Assembly: GCA_004212075.1 (NCBI GenBank) | Contig: RXIF01000004.1 | Location: 62,001-126,000, forward strand | Reading direction: 5' to 3' | Origin: Candidatus Methanoliparum thermophilum | GTDB lineage: Archaea > Halobacteriota > Methanoliparia > Methanoliparales > Methanoliparaceae | DNA length: 64,000 bases | In this document: positions 49,003-57,930 of the stretch, piece by piece | Numbering within the stretch: the first letter of the stretch is position 1 | Layout: each line of letters opens with the position of its first letter | The notes under the pieces: model-generated | What the model was told of the DNA's origin: nothing | Seen by the model: the letters and a program-made list of their open reading frames with translations, nothing else | Database searches by the model: none | Position numbers and translations under genes: made by a program

Positions 49003-49479
49003 TTAAACCGGATTTTTCTGTATAAGTTTAGTACCAACAAAATAATGTTGAGCCTCACTTTTATCTCTTTTTTCTTTGATTTTTAGATCTATAAAGTCTG
49101 ATATCTCATTTAGCGGTACGCCTGGAATAAACACCCCATCTACACCAAGATCGATCAATCTCTTGAAATGTTCTTCTGGTATCGTTCCACCAACCAATAT
49201 TACTATCTCATTCAGATCTACCCCATTATTCTTGAGAAGATTTAAAATTTTAGGCACATAACTCTCATGGGCACCCGATAGGAAACTCATCCCTAAAACA
49301 TCTACATCTTCCTGTAAAGCTGCATTAGCAACCTCTTCGGCTGTTTTGTGCAATCCGGTATATATCACCTCGTAACCTGAGTCTCTGAAAAACCTGCATA
49401 ATACCCTTGCGCCTCTATCATGCCCATCAAGTCCCGGTTTTGCTACTAAAATTTTGATCTTGCTTCTATTCATATTCAT
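49003..49479 (-). CDS. mcmA2: Methylmalonyl-CoA mutase, B12-binding subunit
   Basis: 158 residues. The cobalamin domain shows KPGLDGHDRGARVL with the lower-axial His in the DxHxxG motif near residue 20, GMSFLSGAH near 63 and LVGGTIPEEH near 96. It is about 20 residues longer at the C-terminus than usual (DKSEAQHYFVGTKLIQ). With mcmA1 it converts methylmalonyl-CoA and succinyl-CoA. The start follows GGGTGA. It lies 19 bases after mcmA1. Confidence 0.95.
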   Translation of the reverse strand: MNMNRSKIKILVAKPGLDGHDRGARVLCRFFRDSGYEVIYTGLHKTAEEVANAALQEDVDVLGMSFLSGAHESYVPKILNLLKNNGVDLNEIVILVGGTIPEEHFKRLIDLGVDGVFIPGVPLNEISDFIDLKIKEKRDKSEAQHYFVGTKLIQKNPV

Positions 49480-49498
49480 CTTTAAATCACCCGTTCAT

Positions 49499-51178
49499 TC
49501 AAAGTAAGGTTGGTTTAGACCAGATACCATAAACATTTTTTAATACACCCATTATCTCTCCCTCCGTTGCTAAAGCCTTTATAGCTCTTATTATCGGTGG
49601 CATTATATTTTTATCTTCATCAGCAGCAGCCTGGATCTCTTCTAACGAAGATTCTACTTCTTTAGTATCTCTTCTCTCTTTTATTTGTTCTATTCGTTTA
49701 ACCTGTATATCTCTTAATTCCTCCTCGTTAATCTGTAATAAAGGAACGGTAAGTTTTTCGTCTTCCAAAACAAACTCGTTTACTCCAACTACAATCCTTT
49801 CTCTCTTTTCTACATTTCTTTGGTCCTTGTAAGCCGAATCTCCTATCTCTTTAATAAAATATTCTTGATCTATACCTATAAACTCTCCCTCAAGAATGTT
49901 GCCGTCTCCCATCTCTTTGATGTAATCTATGTATTCTAATGCTTTTTCTTCAATTCGTCTGGTCAGATTCTCAACAAAATAAGATCCTGCCAATGGATCT
50001 ATAGTATTGGCAACGTTACTCTCGTAAGCAATTATCTGCTGAGTCCTTAAAGCCACTCTCGCTGCTTCATCACTTGGAAGAGCCCATGCTTCATCGAACG
50101 AGTTTGTATGGAGGGATTGTGTCCCACCAAGGACAGCAGCAAACGCCTGCAACGTCGTCCTAACAATGTTATTCAACGGTTGCTGTGCAGTTAAACTGCA
50201 TCCTGCCGTCTGTGTGTGAAATTTTAGTTTCCATGCCTCTGGGTTTGTTGTTCCCATCTCTTCCCTCATAAACCTTGCCCAAATTCTTCTTGCGGCTCTA
50301 AATTTTGCTACCTCCTCAAAAAAGTCGTTATGGCTGTTGAAGAAGAAAGATAGTTGTGGTCCAAGCTTATTTAGATCAATACCTCTCTCTTTAGCCAATA
50401 CTACGTAAGCCATTCCGTCAGCCAGGGTAAAAGCCAATTCTTGTACTGCTGTAGATCCTGCTTCTCGGATATGATATCCAGATATACTTATCAGATTAAA
50501 TTTTGGATTTACATCGACACCAAACTCAAATATATCTCCTATTATCTTTAGAGACGGACGTGGAGGAAGTACCAGCGTGTTCTGGGCATGAAACTCCTTT
50601 AACATATCGTTCTGTATAGTTCCTCTCAATATCTTTCTATCCACGCCCTGAACATCCGCCAGAGCATTATACATACCATAAATGATGGCTGCGGGTGGGT
50701 TTATTGTGAAGGAGCTGCTGACCTCATCTGTTCTTATTCCTTCAAATAATCTTTTAAAATCTTCAAAAGTATCTATCGCAACACCACATTTTCCAACTTC
50801 TCCTATAGCTAGAGGATCATCAGAATCTCTGCCCATAAGGGTAGGAAAATCAAAAGCTGTGCTTAATCCGGTCTCTCCATTTTTCAAAAGCATATGCCAT
50901 CTCTTGTTTGTATCTTCAGCCAGACCGAAACCTGAAAACATCCTGTAAGTCCAGATTCTACCCCGATACATGGTAGGATACGGACCTCTCGTAAACGGAT
51001 AAACCCCTGGATAGCCGATGTCCTCATTATAGTCTACATCTGTAATGTCTTCTGGTGTATAGAGCCTATCCACATTGATGCCAGATAAAGTTTTAAAATG
51101 ATCTTTTCTCTCTTTATATTTAACATACTCCTCTTCCCAATCCTTTTTATTCATTATATTTTTTTCTGTACGAATCAT
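49499..51178 (-). CDS. mcmA1: Methylmalonyl-CoA mutase, large (catalytic) subunit
   Basis: 559 residues forming the TIM-barrel substrate-binding subunit. GYPGVYPFTRGPYPTMYRGR near residue 57 carries the substrate tyrosine; then GLSTAFDFPT, DMLKEF, ISGYHIREAGSTAVQE and SLHTNSFDEA are all typical. It needs the separate B12 subunit mcmA2, the archaeal arrangement. No epimerase gene is present here. The upstream side holds relics of a CoA-transferase and an acyl-CoA dehydrogenase on the other strand. Confidence 0.96.
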   Translation of the reverse strand: MIRTEKNIMNKKDWEEEYVKYKERKDHFKTLSGINVDRLYTPEDITDVDYNEDIGYPGVYPFTRGPYPTMYRGRIWTYRMFSGFGLAEDTNKRWHMLLKNGETGLSTAFDFPTLMGRDSDDPLAIGEVGKCGVAIDTFEDFKRLFEGIRTDEVSSSFTINPPAAIIYGMYNALADVQGVDRKILRGTIQNDMLKEFHAQNTLVLPPRPSLKIIGDIFEFGVDVNPKFNLISISGYHIREAGSTAVQELAFTLADGMAYVVLAKERGIDLNKLGPQLSFFFNSHNDFFEEVAKFRAARRIWARFMREEMGTTNPEAWKLKFHTQTAGCSLTAQQPLNNIVRTTLQAFAAVLGGTQSLHTNSFDEAWALPSDEAARVALRTQQIIAYESNVANTIDPLAGSYFVENLTRRIEEKALEYIDYIKEMGDGNILEGEFIGIDQEYFIKEIGDSAYKDQRNVEKRERIVVGVNEFVLEDEKLTVPLLQINEEELRDIQVKRIEQIKERRDTKEVESSLEEIQAAADEDKNIMPPIIRAIKALATEGEIMGVLKNVYGIWSKPTLL

Positions 51179-51294
51179 ATAATGTTTTATATTGATCGTT
51201 ATTAATATACCTTATTGTTATAATTGTTATGGTTATTTATTAAATAGGTACATAATAATGAAAATAATTAGATTTATTAACAGCAGAATAACAA

Positions 51295-51375
51295 ATGTTA
51301 AATGTAATAGGAGATTATAATAACCCAACTCGTAGACTTCCTGGCAGTGGAGGGAACCCAGATATCGATATTTAA
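51295..51375 (+). pseudogene. Fossil fragment of a CoA-transferase beta subunit
   Basis: A 26-codon frame reads MLNVIGDYNNPTRRLPGSGG then NPDIDI and stops. IGDYxxPxxRLPGSGG is the hallmark of the glutaconate/3-oxoacid CoA-transferase beta subunit. Nothing before or after continues the family, so only this core survives. It lies 63 bases before the broken acyl-CoA dehydrogenase, and both are in the same direction, as in an acyl-CoA catabolic operon. The identification rests on one short motif. Confidence 0.5.
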
Positions 51376-51438
51376 ATATCTGATGATATTGAATGATTGA
51401 TTTAATAATTATTTATTATTAAGCAAAGGAGTAAAAAA

Positions 51439-52566
51439 AAGGATTTTGAGTTAACACGAGAAGAAGATTTAAGAAATGCTGCCAAAGAATTCGCAGAGGG
51501 AGAATTTGATCGTGATCTTGCTAGAAAAATGGATAAAGAACAGACGTTTCCCAAGGATATTTGGAAAAAAGCCTGTAAGTTTGGGTTCATCGGTTGTTAT
51601 ATACCAGAAGAGTACAACGGTGGCGGATTAGGATTTCTCGACAATGCTTTTATAATGGAAGAGTTTACTCGTGCAGATCCTGGGATAGGTTTTATTCTTT
51701 CTGTAACACTTGGAGCAGAGGTTCTTATCGAGTATGGAAGTGATGCACAGAAAGAGAAGTACCTTGCACCAGTTCCTATCGGTGATGCAATAATGGGAAT
51801 AGCGATCACCGAGCCAAACGCAGGCAGCGATGTTTCCGGTTGTACAACGATGCATGCTGAGAAAGATGGGGACACGTGGATATTGAACGGTAGCAAGATG
51901 TTTGTAACCAACGGAACAATAGCCGATCATCTCCTTGTCCTTGCAGTAACCGATCCTGATGCAGAACGACGGCATAGAAGACAGAGTATGTTTATAGTAG
52001 AGACAGGATGGGACGGATTCGAAAGTACTAAAATAAAAGGGAAAGCCGGAATGGGTGCATCAGATACAGCAGAATTGTCTTTCAATAATGTTGAGATTCC
52101 TGAAGAAAACATGGTCGGATAACGTGGAAAAGGGTTTTACGAGACGATGACATTCTTTAATAGAGGCAGGACGTACATCGGTGCTCAGGGTGCGCTAGAT
52201 AGAATTATTGATTATATCAAGAAGAGACAGGCATTTGGGCAGCCTCTTGCAAAGTTTCAGGCAATAAGGCATAGAATCGCAGAGATGGAGACGAGAACAC
52301 AAGCAGCCAGGCAACTTGTTTATAAGGCTGCATGGGAATTAGATAATGGGAAATTAAGCCATAAAAATGTGGCTCTTGCAAAATGGTACGCGGCAGAGAC
52401 GGGTGTATATGTCTCTGACCAAGCGGTAAAACTTCATGGAGGATATGGATATATCGATGAGTACGATGTAGAAAGGTTTTGGAGGGCGTCCAAGGTTGTA
52501 GAAATCTATGAAGGTACCAAAGAGATAGAGAAAGGGATAGTATCAGATCAGCTCCTTGGAAAGTAG
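51439..52566 (+). pseudogene. Acyl-CoA dehydrogenase with lost start and in-frame TAA
   Basis: The frame reads DFELTREEDLRNAAKEFAEG from 51442, through GIAITEPNAGSDVSG, ENMVG, then TAA at 52120-52122, and continues in the same frame with RGKGFYETMTFFNRGR, KLHGGYGYIDEYDVERFWR and EIYEGTKEIEKGI to 52566. Relatives have Glu (GAA/GAG) at the stop position, so one base change explains it. AAG at 51439 stands where ATG is expected, 7 bases after GGAG; the first ATG lies 30 codons further in. Two independent lesions suggest a gene losing function. It would oxidise acyl-CoA with FAD; the catalytic Glu region is present. Confidence 0.85.
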
Positions 52567-52715
52567 AAAAACAGAAAGATTGAATAGGAAGGAATAATGG
52601 GTATATAAATCATCTACGCTTATAATATTTTATTTTTTTAGACTTATTCTTCATCAATATATAGCCAAATATTAAACTTTCCTTTCTATACTTTTTTATA
52701 TATCAAAGATAGAAG

Positions 52716-54950
52716 TTATTCAGAAGAAGATGATTGATACTCTTTATCTATTATATATCGTATCTCTTTTGCAGTTTTTTCTCCTATATTCTCAACATCC
52801 ATTAACTCTTCTTTATCTGCATTAAAAATAGATCTGATAGATCCAAAATGAGATAATAACGATTTTGCTGTACTCAATCCTATGTTAGGCAGAGAAGAGA
52901 CTATATATTCTTGTCTCTCTTTTAAAGTCTTTTTTGTCTTTCCACTATGAACCACAGGTGTTCTTTTCTCCTTTTTCTGTTCTCGTTCGGCCATGCTATA
53001 AATTAATTCGGCAGAATCATTGTAATCTGTACTCATCAGGATAGGTATATTAAAATCAAGTACAATAGAGCTCAACAAGCCCCTTATTGCATTAGGTGAT
53101 ACATTTCTGATAGTATAGAGATCGCTACCCTCTATCAGTAAGACGGGACGATCGTAAGACGATTTAAGATTGATCAGTTGTTCGAAAAATCCCCTATTTT
53201 TAGAGAATAAAGAATCTAAAAGATCATGCGTAGTCTTTCTCTCTAAACAAGTCCTATCGCTCACTATATAATCTCCTACTTCAAGAGTTTTTACATCTAT
53301 ACTTACTCCTTTATTCTCTAAAGCTTTTGCCACGTTAGACCTAAGCTCTCTGTGATCTACTATTACTTTGATCCGTTCATCATCTTTAAAATATTCTAAA
53401 ACTTTTTTTTGCCTTCTGTGATCATTATAATCTTGTTTGTTATTTAATGTTCCAATGTTTCGCATCTTCTTCTCTTTGTTCATACTTATCCAATAATATA
53501 CTTCGTCTTGAGTATTTTTTGTTATTAAAAAGATAACCTCCCCATATCTTCTCCGGGCAGTCCTTCCTTTTCTCTGAATACTTCGTATCTCTGAAGGAAC
53601 TGGCTCATAAAATATAACTAGATCTGTAGCAGGGATGTCTAGCCCTTCTTCAGCGACGGATGTAGCTACAAGCACGTTGTAATCTCCATTTCTGAAACCC
53701 TCAAGAATTTTTACCTGCTCTTTCTGAGTAAGTCCTTTATCATTTTCTTTTTTTGCCTGACCAACAAATTTTACGGGTTTGACATTTTCAAGTTCTTCGA
53801 TGCTCTTTACAATTATATCTACCGTATCTCTATAATTGGCAAATATTATAACTCTTGAATCTGGTGTGCTATTAAACCGATCAGAAAGTATCTTTTTTAT
53901 CTCAATTATCTTTTTGTTCTCTTTATTTATATTTTTAGATAATTCTAAGACTTTATTGAATCTTGGATCTAATATAATCCTTTTTGCAGCCTTGCTTCCA
54001 CCTTTAGATCTCCCCTCTACCATCAAACGGTCTAAATATCGGTTAAACGTAGAGATACCTTGTGTCTCTATCAACTCTACGGCATGCTTTACCTTTAAAA
54101 TCTCTGCCAATATAGAAACAGCAAAAAAAAGATCGTTGGATGGATTATTCAATAGAGAACTTCTTACGGATTTTTGTAAAGATATAATCTCTTTTTTTGT
54201 TAAATCTTTATAATGAGAGTTTATTAATCCAAGAGATTTAAGATCATCCATCCTTTCATAAATAAGATCATCCAATAGTTTTTTTATATCTTTGATCTCG
54301 TCGGATAAATCCAATCTTATCCATTGGATAGATCTTTTATGTGTATAAGGTAGAATATCCGGATCATTCTCCCCTTTTATTACAATCTCGTCTATGAAAA
54401 GATTTTTACAGATCTCTTCGATGTTTTCTACGTTACTTCCTGGTGAAGCAGTAATACCAAGAATATTTACGAAACTTCCTTCTTCTATGTATCTTTTTGC
54501 GATATATACATAAGAATAAAGACCAACGGCACGATGAGCCTCATCGAACGTTATATGGACGACATCTCTCAAGTTTATCCTTTTACTTATAAGATCGTTC
54601 TCTATTACTTGGGGTGTAGATACGATGATCCTGCCATTATCCCATCTTTCGACTCTTTTTTTAGGAGGAATCTCACCCGTTAGAGTAATGATAAAATCTT
54701 CATCTAATTTTAAAGAATTTTTAAAAAAACGAGAATGTTGCTCTACCAAAGGTTTTGTAGGCGATAAAATGAGTGCTTTACCATTATCAAATTTAGATAG
54801 GCAAGATGAGGCTACAATTAGAGAAATAACTGTTTTTCCAAGACCTGTTGGTAGAACAATCATACAATTTTTTTCTAAAGCTTTTTTTGCAAGATTTATC
54901 TGATAATCTCTCCATTCTATTTTATCTAGATCGATCAAAGGGTTTTGCAT
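52716..54950 (-). CDS. hef: Hef helicase/nuclease (XPF family)
   Basis: 744 residues, a fusion of SF2 helicase and XPF-type nuclease. Walker A PTGLGKTVI near residue 37, DEAH box TFDEAHRAVG near 133, motif VI QRKGRTARRRYGEV near 460. The nuclease domain has VIVDHRELRSNV near 536 and LERKTTHDLL (ERKxxxD, near 567-573); two helix-hairpin-helix motifs close the protein (LPNIGLSTAKSLLSHFG, VENIGEKTAKEI). Hef acts on stalled replication forks and branched DNA. It is placed beside HerA-NurA, another repair pair. Confidence 0.95.
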   Translation of the reverse strand: MQNPLIDLDKIEWRDYQINLAKKALEKNCMIVLPTGLGKTVISLIVASSCLSKFDNGKALILSPTKPLVEQHSRFFKNSLKLDEDFIITLTGEIPPKKRVERWDNGRIIVSTPQVIENDLISKRINLRDVVHITFDEAHRAVGLYSYVYIAKRYIEEGSFVNILGITASPGSNVENIEEICKNLFIDEIVIKGENDPDILPYTHKRSIQWIRLDLSDEIKDIKKLLDDLIYERMDDLKSLGLINSHYKDLTKKEIISLQKSVRSSLLNNPSNDLFFAVSILAEILKVKHAVELIETQGISTFNRYLDRLMVEGRSKGGSKAAKRIILDPRFNKVLELSKNINKENKKIIEIKKILSDRFNSTPDSRVIIFANYRDTVDIIVKSIEELENVKPVKFVGQAKKENDKGLTQKEQVKILEGFRNGDYNVLVATSVAEEGLDIPATDLVIFYEPVPSEIRSIQRKGRTARRRYGEVIFLITKNTQDEVYYWISMNKEKKMRNIGTLNNKQDYNDHRRQKKVLEYFKDDERIKVIVDHRELRSNVAKALENKGVSIDVKTLEVGDYIVSDRTCLERKTTHDLLDSLFSKNRGFFEQLINLKSSYDRPVLLIEGSDLYTIRNVSPNAIRGLLSSIVLDFNIPILMSTDYNDSAELIYSMAEREQKKEKRTPVVHSGKTKKTLKERQEYIVSSLPNIGLSTAKSLLSHFGSIRSIFNADKEELMDVENIGEKTAKEIRYIIDKEYQSSSSE

Positions 54951-55042
54951 GTTTATTCATAAAACATTTATCTTAATATGCTCAAAGAAAGATTTTATAA
55001 AGATATATCTATTTAAGAGTTTAAATAGTTTATCATGTTTTA

Positions 55043-55083
55043 TTACAAACCTTGGTTTGTAAACCTCGAATCAAAGATTCGAG
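55043..55083. repeat. Two adjacent palindromes between herA and hef
   Basis: TTACAAACC-TT-GGTTTGTAA (55043-55062, 9-bp arms) and CTCGAATC-AAA-GATTCGAG (55065-55083, 8-bp arms), separated by two bases. The pair has the same design as the rpoB insertion: one hairpin with the ATC-AAA-GAT core, a 2-base spacer and one different hairpin. It lies just after the herA stop and may serve as terminator. Confidence 0.65.
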
Positions 55084-55088
55084 ATAAT

Positions 55089-56666
55089 TTATCCCTCTAT
55101 CATCCTTCTTAATCCATCCAAATCTTTTCTTATATCTTCAACTCGGTTTTTACTTCTTATATCTGCCTCTTTTAAAGCATCATTTAATAAAGATAAGATA
55201 TCTATATCTCCACCGCCCTCTTTTGTCTCTCTTTCTCTTATTTTTACCATTAGTGGCGTTTTAACAAGATGACCCACGACTACTGCCTCTCCAACGTTCA
55301 ATCCAGGAAGATCGTTTAAAAGACTCTCACTTATCCTTTCAGAACTCTTTCTAATAGCATTTTGATCTTCTGGATTTGTAACACGCATGATAATCTGACT
55401 ATTACACTGGCTTAACGCGTCAGGATCTATTTTAGATGGCCTTTGAGTTATAAGGGTTAGAAAAGCGCCGAATTTTCTGCCCTCGGCAGCTATCTTCTTA
55501 ATAATAGATCGTGAGAAGGTATTTTCTTTAACTGGTATAAATCTATGTGCCTCCTCTATCATTAAAAAGACAGGATATTTATAAGAACGGGATGTTAATT
55601 TATCGTAAATTTCTTTTAATACTCTGTATGCCACATAATCCGATACTCTATCCTCCAGCCCGGATAAATCTAAAACAGAGAGGTGTTTTGGTTTTAAAAA
55701 TTTATCTATATCTGTAGTTGCCGCTCCAAATACCTTTAATCTTTTTAATCTTTTTACGTATCTTAAAGCAGCAGAAGGATTGTTACCTTTGTTTTTATCT
55801 ACTTTATCTTTTTCTAATTTATCTATTAAATCATTCAGATCATAAGAATCTGGTAGGCTCTTTATAGCATTCTCTATCGCATCCTTGATATTAGTCCATT
55901 TCTCTTCAATTCCACAAATGGTTGCTATATCATCCACACTAAGATCTGAAAACTTTATCTCGTAAGTATTAACCTTCCTGCCAATCTCTCCTTCACTGTA
56001 TCTACCGATGCTGTTCAATGTGCGGAAGATCTCTACTTCATCAATCGCTCCTCCACTCTTTTTTTTAGACATTAAAACATAATCGGCATGAGGGTCTATA
56101 ACAATTATTGTAGCCCCTTTTTTTAATAATTCTTCGATTAAGACTCCTGTAGTATAACTTTTTCCCGCTCCTGTCTGTGCAAGTATTGCTATATGCCTTC
56201 TGAAACCATTGATATCTATATAGATAGGGACACCATTCCTTGTAATTAAATGCCCAATAAAGAGCCCCTCATCCTCCATGCTGGAATAAAATTCTTTTAA
56301 AACCTGTTCATCAGCTATATAAACCTTTTTTCCAGGTTGTATGGCACGTCTTGGCTGATAAACCTCTCCATTGTGGATAAAACCCAATATTCGTGTCTTT
56401 GCAAATATTTTGCTATCAGCTAATCCTGCCTGTATTATTTTTTCTGCCGAGAATAAGTCAATCTCCTTTCTTAATGCCATAGATTGGGAACAGATCGTAT
56501 GAATTTGACCTAAAACTTCTACATCTACGTCGTCTCCATTTACCTTTTCTGTTGATCTTACGGATACATATTCCCATTTAGTAACTTCTTCGTCTGCTAC
56601 AAACAAGAACTCGGTAGATGTAGCCTCTCCTATGACTATACCTATCTTTTTATGGATATCTGTCAC
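55089..56666 (-). CDS. herA: DNA double-strand break repair helicase HerA
   Basis: 525 residues. An N-terminal HAS beta-barrel (about 1-140) precedes the FtsK/VirB4-like ATPase: Walker A AQTGAGKSYTTGVLIEELL near residue 170, Walker B PVFLMIEEAHRF near 375, then ITQRP. HerA forms a hexamer with NurA for DNA end resection together with Mre11-Rad50. The start is GTG at 56666 behind AGAGGT. It overlaps nurA by 17 bases. Mre11 and Rad50 are not in the window. Confidence 0.95.
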   Translation of the reverse strand: MTDIHKKIGIVIGEATSTEFLFVADEEVTKWEYVSVRSTEKVNGDDVDVEVLGQIHTICSQSMALRKEIDLFSAEKIIQAGLADSKIFAKTRILGFIHNGEVYQPRRAIQPGKKVYIADEQVLKEFYSSMEDEGLFIGHLITRNGVPIYIDINGFRRHIAILAQTGAGKSYTTGVLIEELLKKGATIIVIDPHADYVLMSKKKSGGAIDEVEIFRTLNSIGRYSEGEIGRKVNTYEIKFSDLSVDDIATICGIEEKWTNIKDAIENAIKSLPDSYDLNDLIDKLEKDKVDKNKGNNPSAALRYVKRLKRLKVFGAATTDIDKFLKPKHLSVLDLSGLEDRVSDYVAYRVLKEIYDKLTSRSYKYPVFLMIEEAHRFIPVKENTFSRSIIKKIAAEGRKFGAFLTLITQRPSKIDPDALSQCNSQIIMRVTNPEDQNAIRKSSERISESLLNDLPGLNVGEAVVVGHLVKTPLMVKIRERETKEGGGDIDILSLLNDALKEADIRSKNRVEDIRKDLDGLRRMIEG

Positions 56667-57930
56667 GTCTATAACCTCTCGCTGTTACAAAACGTCCAAC
56701 AATCTTTTCAAATTCTGGTAGATAAATCTCTTCAAAATCTTTTTTTCTAAGTTTTACTCTTAAATCTACCATATTAAGCCAGATATTATAGTTATCCAAT
56801 CCGCAGTATCCTGCAGATACGATATTTAATATCTCGTTAATTTTTTCATCGTTTACAACAAATTCTGGCCATCCGACGTCTATTATTCTCTTAGATATCC
56901 CAAAATACCATGAGGGCACATCTATTCTCATGGCGGTATCGATCTGTTTAGGTAATAGGTGAAACGAGACAATAGCAGGTAGGTTAAATAAATCGTCGTA
57001 TAGCACCGATAATCTCCTAAAAGTATCTTTGTTATCCGACAGTTCAGGAAAACTACTCTTTATCAAAGATCTTTTATCCACCACGTACCTTTTATATTCT
57101 TCTATTTTCTTCTGACTTGCTCCTAATAAAAGAGGCTTGGTATACCCTGGATGCTTTGCGTGTAACGTTATCAATTGAAAATCAGGTATTCTCGCGGTAA
57201 GTTCTTCTATTAATTTTACAACCTCTTTGTCATACATACTTTCCGCTTTCTCTATAGCCTTTCTTTTATCCTTTAATGCAAGGCTTAATAAATCTCTTCT
57301 ACTCTTCTTCTCTAATCCTCTATCATCTAGTATCCTCTCGATAAGAAAATCCCTAAAAAAAGAAGTTCTACTCTCTTTGCTTATTCCAATTAAGAGGATT
57401 CTATTATCTTCACATTTTTTTATAAACTTAGCCAAAATTTCAAAATAGTCTATCGATAGCCCTTTAGAACTTGAATTTAAAAAGCTATACTCCGATAGGA
57501 TATGCGATAACCTACCATAGATAGATCCATCCAATAAGATACAACCATTATATCCATCGGCAATGGAATCAAGCCCTACTAAATGTTCCATATGTTCTCG
57601 ATACATTCCTAAAAACCGACTGATCTCCTGCTCGGATTTTGACGATGAATAATCAAAATCTGTTGCTATTCTTTTGTAATTTTTATTTTTAGCGATACCT
57701 AAACCTCGCACTACATAAAATAAACCTCCTACGTTCGTAGGAAAAACTGCACTACTGCTATCTATCGCCAGGACATCTATATTAGATGGTTGATCAGAGA
57801 GATCGAACTCAACCCAGTATTCATTAAAAAAAGATCCAATATTTTTAATATCGTCTCGTACAAAATCTCTCCCTATCCTATCAGACTTGCTCTTTAATTC
57901 TTTTATATACTCCGCTAAAAATTCAGGCAT
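56650..57930 (-). CDS. nurA: DNA repair nuclease NurA
   Basis: 426 residues, the 5'-3' exonuclease partner of HerA. The metal-site motif DVLAIDSSSAVFPTNVGG near residue 49 and GCILLDGSIYGRLSHIL near 128 are typical, and GWPEFVVNDEKINEIL in the C-terminal half matches the family. It overlaps herA downstream by 17 bases and the end of the HMG-CoA reductase gene by 8 upstream, so these three genes are probably one unit. Confidence 0.93.
   Translation of the reverse strand: MPEFLAEYIKELKSKSDRIGRDFVRDDIKNIGSFFNEYWVEFDLSDQPSNIDVLAIDSSSAVFPTNVGGLFYVVRGLGIAKNKNYKRIATDFDYSSSKSEQEISRFLGMYREHMEHLVGLDSIADGYNGCILLDGSIYGRLSHILSEYSFLNSSSKGLSIDYFEILAKFIKKCEDNRILLIGISKESRTSFFRDFLIERILDDRGLEKKSRRDLLSLALKDKRKAIEKAESMYDKEVVKLIEELTARIPDFQLITLHAKHPGYTKPLLLGASQKKIEEYKRYVVDKRSLIKSSFPELSDNKDTFRRLSVLYDDLFNLPAIVSFHLLPKQIDTAMRIDVPSWYFGISKRIIDVGWPEFVVNDEKINEILNIVSAGYCGLDNYNIWLNMVDLRVKLRKKDFEEIYLPEFEKIVGRFVTARGYRRDRYP

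Noticed and set aside
52120-52122. Stop-codon recoding in the acyl-CoA dehydrogenase
   Set aside because: The codon is TAA, not TAG or TGA, there is no evident recoding element, and the start codon is also lost, so decay is simpler.
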